The position numbers and the translations under genes were made by a program. A stretch of DNA of 64,000 nt from positions 62,001-126,000 of the forward strand of contig CAUQNX010000005.1 of the NCBI GenBank assembly GCA_963519845.1, written 5' to 3'. This DNA comes from Moellerella sp963519845 (GTDB lineage: Bacteria > Pseudomonadota > Gammaproteobacteria > Enterobacterales > Enterobacteriaceae). This document shows, one piece after another, positions 18,350 to 26,554 of this stretch. Position 1 is the first letter of the stretch, and the number at the start of each line of letters is the position of its first letter. The notes under the pieces are model-generated. The model was not told the DNA's origin. It searched no databases and saw only the letters and a program-made list of their open reading frames with translations.

Positions 18350-19014
18350 TTGATCTTATTCTCTCGATCTTACCCGGATTACCCACCAGCCTGACGCTAA
18401 CTTTCAGTGCTCTTTTTGTCGCCTTTTTATTGGCAATATTATTTACGCTGATCTTATCGCTGAAAACACCGGTGATTTCACAAATAGTCAAAGGCTATAT
18501 CACGCTATTCACTGGTACGCCTTTGTTAGTGCAGTTTTTTCTGATCTATAACGGACCGGGGCAATTTCCTGCGCTGAAAAATTATCCTCAGCTATGGGAG
18601 ATCATCTCAACGCCGTGGATCTGTGCCATGGTGGCCTTGGCGCTCAATAGTGCGGCTTATTCCACATTACTGTTTCATGGTGCGGTAAAAGCTATTCCAG
18701 CTGGTCAATGGCAATCTTGTCAGGCGCTGGGTATGTCGAAAATGCAGACCATGTGGATTATTCTACCTTATGCCTTTAGACGTGCTCTTTCATCTTACTC
18801 GAATGAAGTGGTGCTGATCTTTAAGAGTACCTCACTGGCCAGTACTATCACCCTGCTCGATCTGATGGGCTATAGTCGGCTGGTCTTTGGTCAAACTTAT
18901 GATGTGATGGTATTTATTGCTGCGGGTATTGTTTATCTCGCTGTGAATGCCCTATTGACGCTCATTATGCGTTTGATTGAACGCAGAGCACTGGCTTTTG
19001 AGCATCGCGATTAA
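18346..19014 (+). CDS. artM: Arginine ABC transporter permease ArtM
   Basis: Second permease of the arginine importer, 222 aa, equal to E. coli ArtM. About five membrane segments; coupling motif SCQALGMSKMQTMWIILPYAFR. It overlaps artQ by four bases (ATGA) and closes the operon, followed by a strong terminator. Confidence 0.96.
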   Translation: MIDLILSILPGLPTSLTLTFSALFVAFLLAILFTLILSLKTPVISQIVKGYITLFTGTPLLVQFFLIYNGPGQFPALKNYPQLWEIISTPWICAMVALALNSAAYSTLLFHGAVKAIPAGQWQSCQALGMSKMQTMWIILPYAFRRALSSYSNEVVLIFKSTSLASTITLLDLMGYSRLVFGQTYDVMVFIAAGIVYLAVNALLTLIMRLIERRALAFEHRD

Positions 19015-19036
19015 ACATTATTGCCATTATTAAGAT

Positions 19037-19070
19037 AAAAAAGAGTGCTAATTATTAGCACTCTTTTTTT
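19037..19070. terminator. Bidirectional terminator between artM and rlmC
   Basis: Fourteen-base-pair stem, AAAAAAGAGTGCTA (19037-19050) with TAGCACTCTTTTTT (19056-19069), and a five-base loop. T runs exist on both strands, so it can end artPIQM and the convergent rlmC transcript. Confidence 0.92.
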
Positions 19071-19096
19071 ATCGTTAAATCAAACCCTGAAATCGC

Positions 19097-20227
19097 TTAT
19101 TTATTAAGCGATAATAAAGCCAACACTTCATAATGCGCAGTATGAGGGAAGAGGTCAAAAAGCTGCATCTGGTTAATCTTATAATCAAATAACATCTCAA
19201 TATCTTGTGCCATCGTCTGCGCATTACAGCTAGAGTAGAGAATATATTGCGGATGCATAGTATTAAGGTAGCTACAGAGCGTCTGGCCTATACCGCGACG
19301 AGGTGGATTAACTAAAACTAATTCAGGCACATCGGCTTTATTGGTAGCAAATCCTGTGGAATCAAACGCCTGAAAATCAACCCGTTTTAATCCAATCTCT
19401 TCTGCCGATTGACGCGCGCACGCAATAGCCTCTGAACTAATTTCAATTCCCGTCAAAACTGTATCTGCTGTCGCACAGTGCAGACCAAATCCGCCAACGC
19501 CACAAAATAGATCCCACATTGTTGAGATATTTAATGATTTCGCCCACTGCCCAGCCGTTTGATATAACTTAGCGGCCACCACTGGATTGGTTTGAAAAAA
19601 GCTGTGAGGCCGTATAAATAGTGGGATCTGATTAAAAGTTTCATGAAGAGAATGCTGCTCGGTAAGCATAATCTCTTTATCCCCTTCTAATATCGCCATA
19701 TGAACAGGCTGTATATTAATGGAGATCACCGCTAATTGAGGTAATTGTGCTTGCAGCCAAGGCAGAGCCTGTGTGAGCTGCGCCACTTTAGCTTCTGAGC
19801 GCAGAACAAATCGCAGCATCATCTGACCATTTTCACGGCTCTCAGTCAGTAAGATAAATTTCAATTCACCTTTTTTACGCTCGACATGATAAGGCGTCAG
19901 ACCTGCTCGGGCGATAAAGGACTTTAATAGCGCAAAGACTGGCTGAAATGACGCTGGATATAAAGGACAATCACAGAGATCCACAGGCTCACCATCGCGC
20001 GGTTTAAGCCCCAATATGGGTTTTTCGACACTGCCACTCACCACCATTTTCGCTTTATTACGAAACGCATATTCTGGGCTCTCTACCGCAGAGAGAAAGA
20101 TATCGGGTCGTGATAATGGAAAGAGTGATTTAAGATGAGCCTGCTTTTTAGCAAGCTGTTGATCTAAGGGAAGTGTTATCCACTGACAAGAGTGACAAGT
20201 TTCCGCGGCATATTTTTCACAATGCAT
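19097..20227 (-). CDS. rlmC: 23S rRNA (uracil-747-C5)-methyltransferase RlmC
   Basis: S-adenosylmethionine-dependent enzyme that makes m5U747 in 23S rRNA (older name RumB). 376 aa against 375 in E. coli. Iron-sulfur cluster cysteines are visible at C3, C11 and C14 and in LCDCPLYPASF. The methyltransferase core has DLFCGVGGFGLHCA, VLVNPPRRGIG and the catalytic-Cys motif YSSCNAQTM. Same position as in E. coli, before ybjN. Confidence 0.97.
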   Translation of the reverse strand: MHCEKYAAETCHSCQWITLPLDQQLAKKQAHLKSLFPLSRPDIFLSAVESPEYAFRNKAKMVVSGSVEKPILGLKPRDGEPVDLCDCPLYPASFQPVFALLKSFIARAGLTPYHVERKKGELKFILLTESRENGQMMLRFVLRSEAKVAQLTQALPWLQAQLPQLAVISINIQPVHMAILEGDKEIMLTEQHSLHETFNQIPLFIRPHSFFQTNPVVAAKLYQTAGQWAKSLNISTMWDLFCGVGGFGLHCATADTVLTGIEISSEAIACARQSAEEIGLKRVDFQAFDSTGFATNKADVPELVLVNPPRRGIGQTLCSYLNTMHPQYILYSSCNAQTMAQDIEMLFDYKINQMQLFDLFPHTAHYEVLALLSLNK

Positions 20228-20263
20228 GATTAAAGGTACGAGGCTATGAAATTAGCGAACTAA

Positions 20264-20773
20264 TTAATGGATTATAAATGACTGAGTTTCCGAATCATCT
20301 GTATTGTCTTCTTCAATCTCATCATCATCCTCACGTTCATCACTATTCGAATAGAGTAAATGATTACTGTGGATTTCAAAGATGATCGCTGAAATTTGCT
20401 CTTCAGATTGCTGGATAAAATGACCAAATTGGTTATAGGTGATACCCGCAGCTAAGGAGAAGGATTGACTTACCACCAATTTAGGTAAGTTTTCATCGTT
20501 GATTTCAAGAAACACTTTTGCCGTCAATGAACTGGCATTTATTTGGCTAATATTGGCTAATAACGTAATAATTGCTGTCGGTTTGAGTTCAGCTAGCGCC
20601 GAAATCACCATAACATTACTCAAGATATCCAATTTAGCATCAAAAATACCATCAATATTTTGCATATGTGGCAGATGGAGAGCAGAACAGGCATCGCATT
20701 CAAAATAGGAGGTTTTGAGTTGGTCAAGCCACTCGCGTAGCTGGGGGATGTCTGGGTAACAAATAGCTTCCAT
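20264..20773 (-). CDS. ybjN: YbjN-family stress-associated protein
   Basis: 169 aa, slightly longer than E. coli YbjN (158 aa). The shared core includes SYFECDACSALHLPHMQN, INASSLTAKVFLEIND, NLPKLVVSQS and QSEEQISAIIFE. The fold resembles type III secretion chaperones, and in E. coli changed YbjN levels affect motility and stress traits; no enzymatic role is known. The C-terminal tail is an unusually long acidic stretch (about 145-162), which accounts for the extra length. Confidence 0.92.
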   Translation of the reverse strand: MEAICYPDIPQLREWLDQLKTSYFECDACSALHLPHMQNIDGIFDAKLDILSNVMVISALAELKPTAIITLLANISQINASSLTAKVFLEINDENLPKLVVSQSFSLAAGITYNQFGHFIQQSEEQISAIIFEIHSNHLLYSNSDEREDDDEIEEDNTDDSETQSFIIH

Positions 20774-20912
20774 GAAAATTAACCTTATTCAACTCAAAAT
20801 ATCTGTGTATAGCTTACGGAATTCTGGCTTAATTCGCTATTGAAAATGGGCAAAAAAAGCAAATTGCCAAAAAACCGTACAAGAAAACGTCTAAAAATCT
20901 AGCCTATGGGAA

Positions 20913-21227
20913 TTAAGGGCGTTTTTTTTCAGATTCTTTTTGCGGTTTAGTCTCTGAGATACGCTTTTTATAGTCAATACCAAGAAAACTTAAGCCGTGG
21001 ATAGCTCGCCAAACAATATTGATAGCGGCTGGAATTAAACATCCAATTGCAATCATCACCATTGAAATAAATGCAGTTTGTGTTTGCAGTACTTCTGGTA
21101 GCGTCAAATAATCATTCATCGCTAAAAAAACCACTAATAAAAGTAGTATACCTATAGCTTCAAGCGCTATCACTATCTTAGGCATATCCGCTAATGAACG
21201 CATCATGGGTTGTTGTTTTTTACTCAT
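20913..21227 (-). CDS. ybjC: Small membrane protein, YbjC family (DUF1418)
   Basis: 104 aa with two membrane helices (about 18-38 and 50-72), separated by MNDYLTLPEVLQTQ and followed by a Lys/Glu-rich tail. The motif DMPKIVIALEAIGI and the spacing match E. coli YbjC (95 aa). GAGGG before the ATG at 21227 supports this start. In E. coli ybjC precedes nfsA; nfsA and rimK are absent here and ybjC is divergent from grxA. Function unknown. Confidence 0.8.
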   Translation of the reverse strand: MSKKQQPMMRSLADMPKIVIALEAIGILLLLVVFLAMNDYLTLPEVLQTQTAFISMVMIAIGCLIPAAINIVWRAIHGLSFLGIDYKKRISETKPQKESEKKRP

Positions 21228-21392
21228 AGAACCCTCATCTTTTTTTCAAGCCTAATCATAACTGATAATGAGAGGTTTATCTGCACAAGCTATCGGTGTG
21301 AAAAGAAAAATCGTCTTTGTTTTTTTTTTCATTCACAGGCATGATAGGCAAATCAATGGTAGAAATTATCTATATTTAATTTAGGAGAAACT

Positions 21393-21656
21393 ATGTTTAC
21401 TGTAATTTTTGGTCGTCCTGGTTGCCCTTACTGTGTACGTGCAAAAGAGCTGGCTCAAAAACTGAAAGACGATCGTGATGATTTTGACTTTAATTATATC
21501 GATATTCAAGCTGAAGGCATTACTAAAGAAGACCTGTCAAAAACTGTCGGTAAACCAGTAGAGACTGTTCCACAAATCTTTATCGATGAAAAACACATCG
21601 GTGGCTGTACCGAGTTTGAAGCCTATGCTAAAGAGCATTTGAATCTGTTCAAATAA
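21393..21656 (+). CDS. grxA: Glutaredoxin 1
   Basis: Glutathione-dependent disulfide reductase that donates electrons to ribonucleotide reductase, PAPS reductase and OxyR. 87 aa. Active site C11-P-Y-C14, cis-Pro loop ETVPQIF and glutathione-binding GGCTEFEAYA are all present. TAGGAG precedes the ATG. In E. coli grxA is activated by OxyR; I could not fix a well-spaced OxyR site here. It is divergent from ybjC. Confidence 0.97.
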   Translation: MFTVIFGRPGCPYCVRAKELAQKLKDDRDDFDFNYIDIQAEGITKEDLSKTVGKPVETVPQIFIDEKHIGGCTEFEAYAKEHLNLFK

Positions 21657-21715
21657 AATAGCCTGAGTTCATTTTGTTGTTTTATCTCCCCAGATAAGCG
21701 ATAAAATCAATCTTA

Positions 21716-21756
21716 TATGGCTGTCTTAGATTATTCCCCTTACTAAGACAGCCATA
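21716..21756 (+). repeat. Perfect 14-bp inverted repeat downstream of grxA
   Basis: Arms at 21716-21729 (TATGGCTGTCTTAG) and 21743-21756 pair perfectly around a 13-base T/C-rich loop. It begins 59 bases after the grxA stop. No T run follows, so it may stabilise or process the grxA mRNA, or act as a weak terminator. Confidence 0.7.
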
Positions 21757-21820
21757 AAATAGACACTTTGTGCTATTTTACCAAAACTCTCCAAAAAAAC
21801 GTTAATTCCCCTCTCGCTAA

Positions 21821-21850
21821 TCGAACTTTCTTTCTCTCTTGTAGTCTCAG
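21821..21850 (+). promoter_or_regulatory. SigmaE promoter of rybB
   Basis: The -35 element CGAACTT (21822-21828) and the -10 element TCTCA (21845-21849) have a 16-base spacer, matching the RpoE consensus GGAACTT-N15/16-TCNNA. The predicted start of RybB at 21856 lies seven bases beyond the -10. RybB is a classic sigmaE-dependent sRNA. Confidence 0.82.
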
Positions 21851-21855
21851 TTAGT

Positions 21856-21936
21856 GCCACTGCTTTTCTTTGATGTCCCCAAGTTTTGAGGAGCCCGATA
21901 GTTTACCCTCATGGTTTTCAGACTATCGGGTTTTTA
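21856..21936 (+). ncRNA. rybB: Small regulatory RNA RybB
   Basis: Hfq-dependent sRNA that represses outer-membrane-protein mRNAs when envelope stress activates sigmaE. The 5' end GCCACTGCTTTTCTTTGATG, which is the targeting seed in E. coli and Salmonella RybB, is unchanged, followed by TCCCC and GGAGCCC. The 3' half is a terminator hairpin: CCCGATAGT (21894-21902) with ACTATCGGG (21922-21930), then TTTTTATTT. The length of about 81 nt fits. A sigmaE promoter lies directly upstream. In E. coli rybB is also close to grxA. The hairpin loop differs from E. coli, as expected for a structural part. Confidence 0.93.
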
Positions 21937-22154
21937 TTTGCCTAAAATTCAGCTAATTCCACACTATCATCCTTTGTTCCCCGCTAAATATTGCCTTTCA
22001 CCACCCACTAAATCATATTCTGCATAAAAAAAAAGCAATTCGTATATTTTTCTTATAATTATTGCTGTAAGTTGCTTTACGGATCACTAAAGAGCCTTTA
22101 CTCTTTTGCATCTGAGTTTATCAAACAACCCGTATTATCAGTGAGGCCCATACA

Positions 22155-22763
22155 GTGCTAGAAGAACTCAACCTTAATCTATTCAATTTAATCAATGCGA
22201 CGCCTGATAGCGCCGAGGGTACTGTTGCCTTAGCTGCATTTATCGCTAAGCGTTTGATCTTGCTGTTTCCAATACTTGTCGGTGCTTGCTGGCTATGGGG
22301 AGCAAGCGGTAATATGGAACGTCAACGCATTTTTGCCTGTAAAACGGCATTTGCATTAGTGATCGGGCTGACTATTTCGGGTTTTATTGGCTCGATTATG
22401 CCCCATGACCGACCTTTTGTGATGGGCATCGGCTATAACTTCCTTGAACACACGCCTTCTCCTTCATTTCCCAGTAACCACGGCACACTGGTATTTACCT
22501 TTGCCTTTGCCTTTCTCTTTTGGTTAAGAAGCTGGATCGGGCTGTTACTCTTCGTTCCAGCCATCATTATCGCTTGGTCACGTATTTATTTAGGCGTTCA
22601 CTGGCCGCTGGATATGCTTGGTGGCTTTATTTTAGCCATCGTTGCCTGTGGAATTGCCCAGATACTCTGGCTGATTGTCGGCGCCTACCTGCTGCCGATA
22701 CTCATTAAAGTTTATCGCACCCTATTTGGCCCATTAATCCGCTTAGGATGGGTTAAAGAATAA
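22155..22763 (+). CDS. ybjG: Undecaprenyl-diphosphatase YbjG (BcrC type)
   Basis: Inner-membrane PAP2-family phosphatase that recycles undecaprenyl pyrophosphate at the periplasmic face. 202 aa with several membrane helices. Phosphatase motifs: PHDRPF, the PSFPSNHGT segment and SRIYLGVHWPLDMLGG, with the catalytic His residues. The start is GTG at 22155, as MLEELNLNLF matches the family N-terminus; GAGG lies a few bases upstream. Confidence 0.95.
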   Translation: MLEELNLNLFNLINATPDSAEGTVALAAFIAKRLILLFPILVGACWLWGASGNMERQRIFACKTAFALVIGLTISGFIGSIMPHDRPFVMGIGYNFLEHTPSPSFPSNHGTLVFTFAFAFLFWLRSWIGLLLFVPAIIIAWSRIYLGVHWPLDMLGGFILAIVACGIAQILWLIVGAYLLPILIKVYRTLFGPLIRLGWVKE

Positions 22764-22793
22764 GCACAGTTAATCCACTTGGTGATGACCGAT

Positions 22794-22826
22794 AACGCTA
22801 ATAGCTTTTTATTAGCGTTTTTTATT
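22794..22826 (+). terminator. Terminator of ybjG
   Basis: Ten-base-pair stem AACGCTAATA (22794-22803) with TATTAGCGTT (22810-22819) followed by TTTTTATTT. It is 31 bases past the stop codon. Confidence 0.9.
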
Positions 22827-23655
22827 TAACTTAAATAAAAATAAATCAAAAAATAATTTTATTCTCTTTGATTATATTTTCATCATTTGGCTAGTCATCA
22901 ATAAATAATTAACAACATTAAAATAACATTTTTTAAAAAAATATTTATTCACACTTTATTACATTGAAAAACGGATCATCACATTAACATTTACAATATA
23001 AAAATAATTAATATATAAAACCAAGAAAAAGTATTCTATTAACTAATCCATTAGAGCCTAAAAAAAGCAATGAAACAAAATAAATCATTATAATTCAATG
23101 AATTGAAAATAATCTAAAATGAAATAAATCAGCTTAATCTCTACTTAAACCATCAAATAATCGTTTTTAGTGATAATGTTTTTATATTTAAAAACAATCA
23201 TTAGTATTAAAATAGATAAAAAATAAAACCAATGTCAGAGATATTAAACCTATAATAAATGAGTGTAATAAATATTTTTAGAATAGCAATTAACCTACTT
23301 TAATTCACCGCCGTTAACATTTTTATAAAATATCGTAAAATAACCATCATCAAGGTTACATTCCACTTTTGAGAGTAAGATCACGGCATTTTATACTGAA
23401 AACCAGTAAATTCTCACACTCAAAATTTATAGTTAAAATTTTTCTATAAAAATAACAACTTTGGTTGAAAGCAAAGAAAATTTAGATTCTCTATTCTCAA
23501 TCAAATCGTTATAAACACATTTTAATCATGTAGTCTTCAGAATCTGATTTCTATTGTTTGAATAAAGTCAATTACGCTTATTGCGTGAACAATCGTGATT
23601 ACAAAATAATTTTTATTTTGTTTCAATTTTGAGTTTTTATTTTGGAGAAATATTT
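22827..23655. other. Long AT-rich region upstream of sdaC
   Basis: About 830 bases, extremely AT-rich, with no ORF of coding character on either strand and no recognised RNA. A CRP-like site (TGAGA-N6-TCACG) lies at 23367-23388. The rest may be a large regulatory region or decayed sequence. Confidence 0.5.
23367..23388 (+). promoter_or_regulatory. Candidate CRP site upstream of sdaC
   Basis: TGAGA (23370-23374), six bases, TCACG (23381-23385): eight of ten core positions of TGTGA-N6-TCACA. In E. coli sdaCB is CRP-activated. The site is about 270 bases from the start codon, which is far, so the call is weak. Confidence 0.3.
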
Positions 23656-24975
23656 ATGGATGCAACTAAAGTTGATTCCATCACTACACCAGTCTGTCAG
23701 GCGAAAAACAGTAAACTTTGGCGTAAAACCGATACAGTTTGGATGCTAGGCCTTTATGGTACTGCCATTGGTGCGGGTGTGCTTTTCCTGCCCATCAATG
23801 CGGGTATGAGTGGTTTAATTCCGGTTATTTTAATGGCTCTGTTAGCCTTTCCAATGACCTTTTTTGCTCACCGTGGCTTAACGCGTTTTGTCCTTTCCGG
23901 TTCTAAACCAGAAGGTGATATTACCGAAGTTGTTGAAGAGCATTTTGGTCGTACAGCAGGCAACTGGATTACACTTTTATATTTCTTTGCCATTTATCCT
24001 ATTTTGCTCGTTTACGGTGTTTCAATCACCAATAACGTAGAAAAATTTATCACTGAACTTCTGGGTTATAACGCTCCTCCACGTTGGCTATTAGCACTTA
24101 TTCTGGTTGGCGGGATTATGACCATAGTTTCTCTCGGTGAGAAATATATTGTCAAAACCATGAGTATGCTGGTATTCCCTTTTATTGCGGTATTACTGTT
24201 ATTTTCTCTGTATATGATACCCTACTGGAATGGCGCAGTACTGGATACCCTATCATTCTCAGGTGTTTCCGATGCGGTGACTAGCGGTGGCGCAACGCAA
24301 GGTATGTTGGTCACTATCTGGCTAACCATCCCTGTCATGGTCTTTGCATTCAACCATTCACCAATCATTTCGGCTTTCTCTGTCGCAAAACACGAAGAGT
24401 ATGGCGATGAGGCTGAACAAAAATGTTCACGTATTCTTGCCTCTGCACATATTCTGATGGTGTTTACGGTAATGTTCTTTGTCTTTAGCTGTGTATTTAC
24501 CTTATCACCCGCTGACTTAGCAATGGCTAAATCACAAAACATCAGTATTCTCGACTATTTATCCGGCTATTTTGATAAACCTTTTATTAAATATGCCGCT
24601 TCTATTATCGCTTTTGTCGCCATTATTAAATCATTCTTAGGTCACTACTTAGGTGCCCGTGAAGGTTTTAATGGACTAGTTGAACGCGCTTATCGTTCAA
24701 AAGGTAAAACGATTAATATCAATCGTTTAAATCGTGGTACTGCGATCTTTATGCTACTGACAACTTGGTTGGTTGCAACACTCAATCCAAGTGTTCTTGA
24801 TATCATTGAAAGTCTCGGTGGCCCAGTTATTGCGGTGCTGTTATTCCTGATGCCGATGTATGCCATCAGTAAAGTTCCGGCAATGCGCAAATACTCAGGT
24901 AAATTAAGTAATATTTTCGTGGTTATCATGGGTCTTGTCGCAATTTCAGCGGCTGTATACAAATTTTTCATCTAG
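23656..24975 (+). CDS. sdaC: Serine/H+ symporter SdaC
   Basis: Inner-membrane serine transporter of the hydroxy/aromatic amino acid permease family. 439 aa from the ATG at 23656, preceded by GGAGA at 23643-23647; the frame extends to a TTG at 23629, but the ATG gives the family-like N-terminus. About eleven membrane segments; WMLGLYGTAIGAGVLFLPIN, NHSPIISAFSVAKHEEYGD and KSFLGHYLGAREGFNG match SdaC closely. It is followed by sdaB as in E. coli, but E. coli has this pair elsewhere on the chromosome. Confidence 0.95.
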   Translation: MDATKVDSITTPVCQAKNSKLWRKTDTVWMLGLYGTAIGAGVLFLPINAGMSGLIPVILMALLAFPMTFFAHRGLTRFVLSGSKPEGDITEVVEEHFGRTAGNWITLLYFFAIYPILLVYGVSITNNVEKFITELLGYNAPPRWLLALILVGGIMTIVSLGEKYIVKTMSMLVFPFIAVLLLFSLYMIPYWNGAVLDTLSFSGVSDAVTSGGATQGMLVTIWLTIPVMVFAFNHSPIISAFSVAKHEEYGDEAEQKCSRILASAHILMVFTVMFFVFSCVFTLSPADLAMAKSQNISILDYLSGYFDKPFIKYAASIIAFVAIIKSFLGHYLGAREGFNGLVERAYRSKGKTININRLNRGTAIFMLLTTWLVATLNPSVLDIIESLGGPVIAVLLFLMPMYAISKVPAMRKYSGKLSNIFVVIMGLVAISAAVYKFFI

Positions 24976-25108
24976 TTCTGTTAATCTCAGGGGTGTGATC
25001 ATCATGCTGAAAACGCCCCTGAGAGATCACCATTAGCGTTAGACTTTAGCTAGCGCTCACTTTATCAACAAACAGAATAATAATGCCTTTCAAATAGGGG
25101 CTATAAAT

Positions 25109-26476
25109 ATGGTTAGCGTATTCGATATTTTCAAAATTGGTATTGGACCTTCAAGTTCACACACAGTTGGCCCAATGAAAGCAGGTAAGCAATTCGTCGA
25201 TGACTTGATTGAAAAAAATATTTTAAATTCAATTACACGAGTCGCAGTAGATGTCTATGGTTCATTATCATTAACAGGTAAAGGCCATGCCACTGATACA
25301 GCGATTATTATGGGTCTCGCGGGAAACTTACCCGACACCGTTGATATTGATGCCATTCCTCACTTTATACACACAGTAGAACAAACAGAAAAATTACCTT
25401 TGGCTCATGGCCAACAAACTGTTGATTTTCCACTACAAGGTGGTATGAATTTTCACTCAACAAATCTTCCTTTACACGAAAATGGTATGTCTATCAGCGC
25501 CTTTGTGGGCGATGAGTGCTTATATAGCAAAACCTACTATTCGATTGGTGGTGGCTTTATTGTCGATGAAGAGCATTTTGGCTTACCTAACGACAATAAA
25601 GTTCAAGTTCCTTACCCTTATAAGTCTGCCGCTGACTTACAAAAACACTGTAAAGATACGGGTCTCTCCCTCTCCGCACTGATGATGCAAAATGAGCTTG
25701 CTCTGCATACTAAAGAAGAGATCCATGCTCATCTCTCCGCCGTATGGGAAGTTATGAAAGCAGGTATCGAGCGCGGTGTAAATACTGAAGGTCATTTACC
25801 GGGACCTTTGCGTGTACCTCGTCGAGCAGCAGCACTACGTCGGATGTTAGTCACTTCAGATAATACCAACACAGATCCTATGGCGGTAGTCGATTGGATT
25901 AATATGTATGCGCTGGCGGTTAATGAAGAGAATGCGGCTGGTGGTCGTGTGGTGACAGCGCCGACCAATGGGGCTTGTGGCATTATTCCTGCAGTGCTCT
26001 CTTATTATGATAAATTTATTCGTCCCGTTAACGAAAACTCCTATACACGCTTTTTTATGGTTGCAGGGGCAGTAGGCTCTCTGTATATCATGAATGCCTC
26101 CATTTCTGGTGCTGAGGTAGGCTGTCAAGGCGAAGTGGGCGTTGCTTGCTCAATGGCGGCGGCGGCGTTAGCGGAATTAATGGGCGGTAGTCCTTCTCAG
26201 GTCTGTATTGCAGCTGAAATCGCTATGGAACACAATTTAGGCTTAACTTGCGATCCTGTTGGCGGTCAAGTTCAAGTTCCTTGTATTGAACGTAATGCAA
26301 TTTCTGCGGTACAGGCGGTCAACTCAGCTCGCATGGCGCTACGTCGCGTCAGTGATCCTCGTGTCTGCTTAGACAAAGTCATTGAGACTATGTATGAAAC
26401 AGGCAAAGATATGAATTCTAAATATCGTGAAACATCACAAGGCGGACTGGCGATTAAAATCGTGAGCTGCGATTAA
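25109..26476 (+). CDS. sdaB: L-serine ammonia-lyase (iron-sulfur type)
   Basis: Deaminates L-serine to pyruvate and ammonia using a [4Fe-4S] cluster. 455 aa, same length as E. coli SdaB. The N-terminal beta domain begins with FKIGIGPSSSHTVGP. Cluster cysteines lie in GAEVGCQGEVG and GLTCDPVGGQVQVPCIERN. It lies 133 bases downstream of sdaC, so import and degradation are linked. Its symbol (sdaB rather than sdaA) rests on the sdaC linkage. Confidence 0.95.
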   Translation: MVSVFDIFKIGIGPSSSHTVGPMKAGKQFVDDLIEKNILNSITRVAVDVYGSLSLTGKGHATDTAIIMGLAGNLPDTVDIDAIPHFIHTVEQTEKLPLAHGQQTVDFPLQGGMNFHSTNLPLHENGMSISAFVGDECLYSKTYYSIGGGFIVDEEHFGLPNDNKVQVPYPYKSAADLQKHCKDTGLSLSALMMQNELALHTKEEIHAHLSAVWEVMKAGIERGVNTEGHLPGPLRVPRRAAALRRMLVTSDNTNTDPMAVVDWINMYALAVNEENAAGGRVVTAPTNGACGIIPAVLSYYDKFIRPVNENSYTRFFMVAGAVGSLYIMNASISGAEVGCQGEVGVACSMAAAALAELMGGSPSQVCIAAEIAMEHNLGLTCDPVGGQVQVPCIERNAISAVQAVNSARMALRRVSDPRVCLDKVIETMYETGKDMNSKYRETSQGGLAIKIVSCD

Positions 26477-26484
26477 TTAATCAT

Positions 26485-26523
26485 AAATTAGACCTGTCCT
26501 TTGTCGGCACAGGTCTAATTTTA
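26485..26523. terminator. Terminator between sdaB and the repeat protein gene
   Basis: Thirteen-base-pair stem, AAATTAGACCTGT (26485-26497) with ACAGGTCTAATTT (26509-26521), beginning 8 bases after the sdaB stop and ending in TTTT. It can serve both convergent genes, although the U tract is better on the plus strand. Confidence 0.85.
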
Positions 26524-26554
26524 CATTTATATTTCAGCAAATATAATCTAGTAA

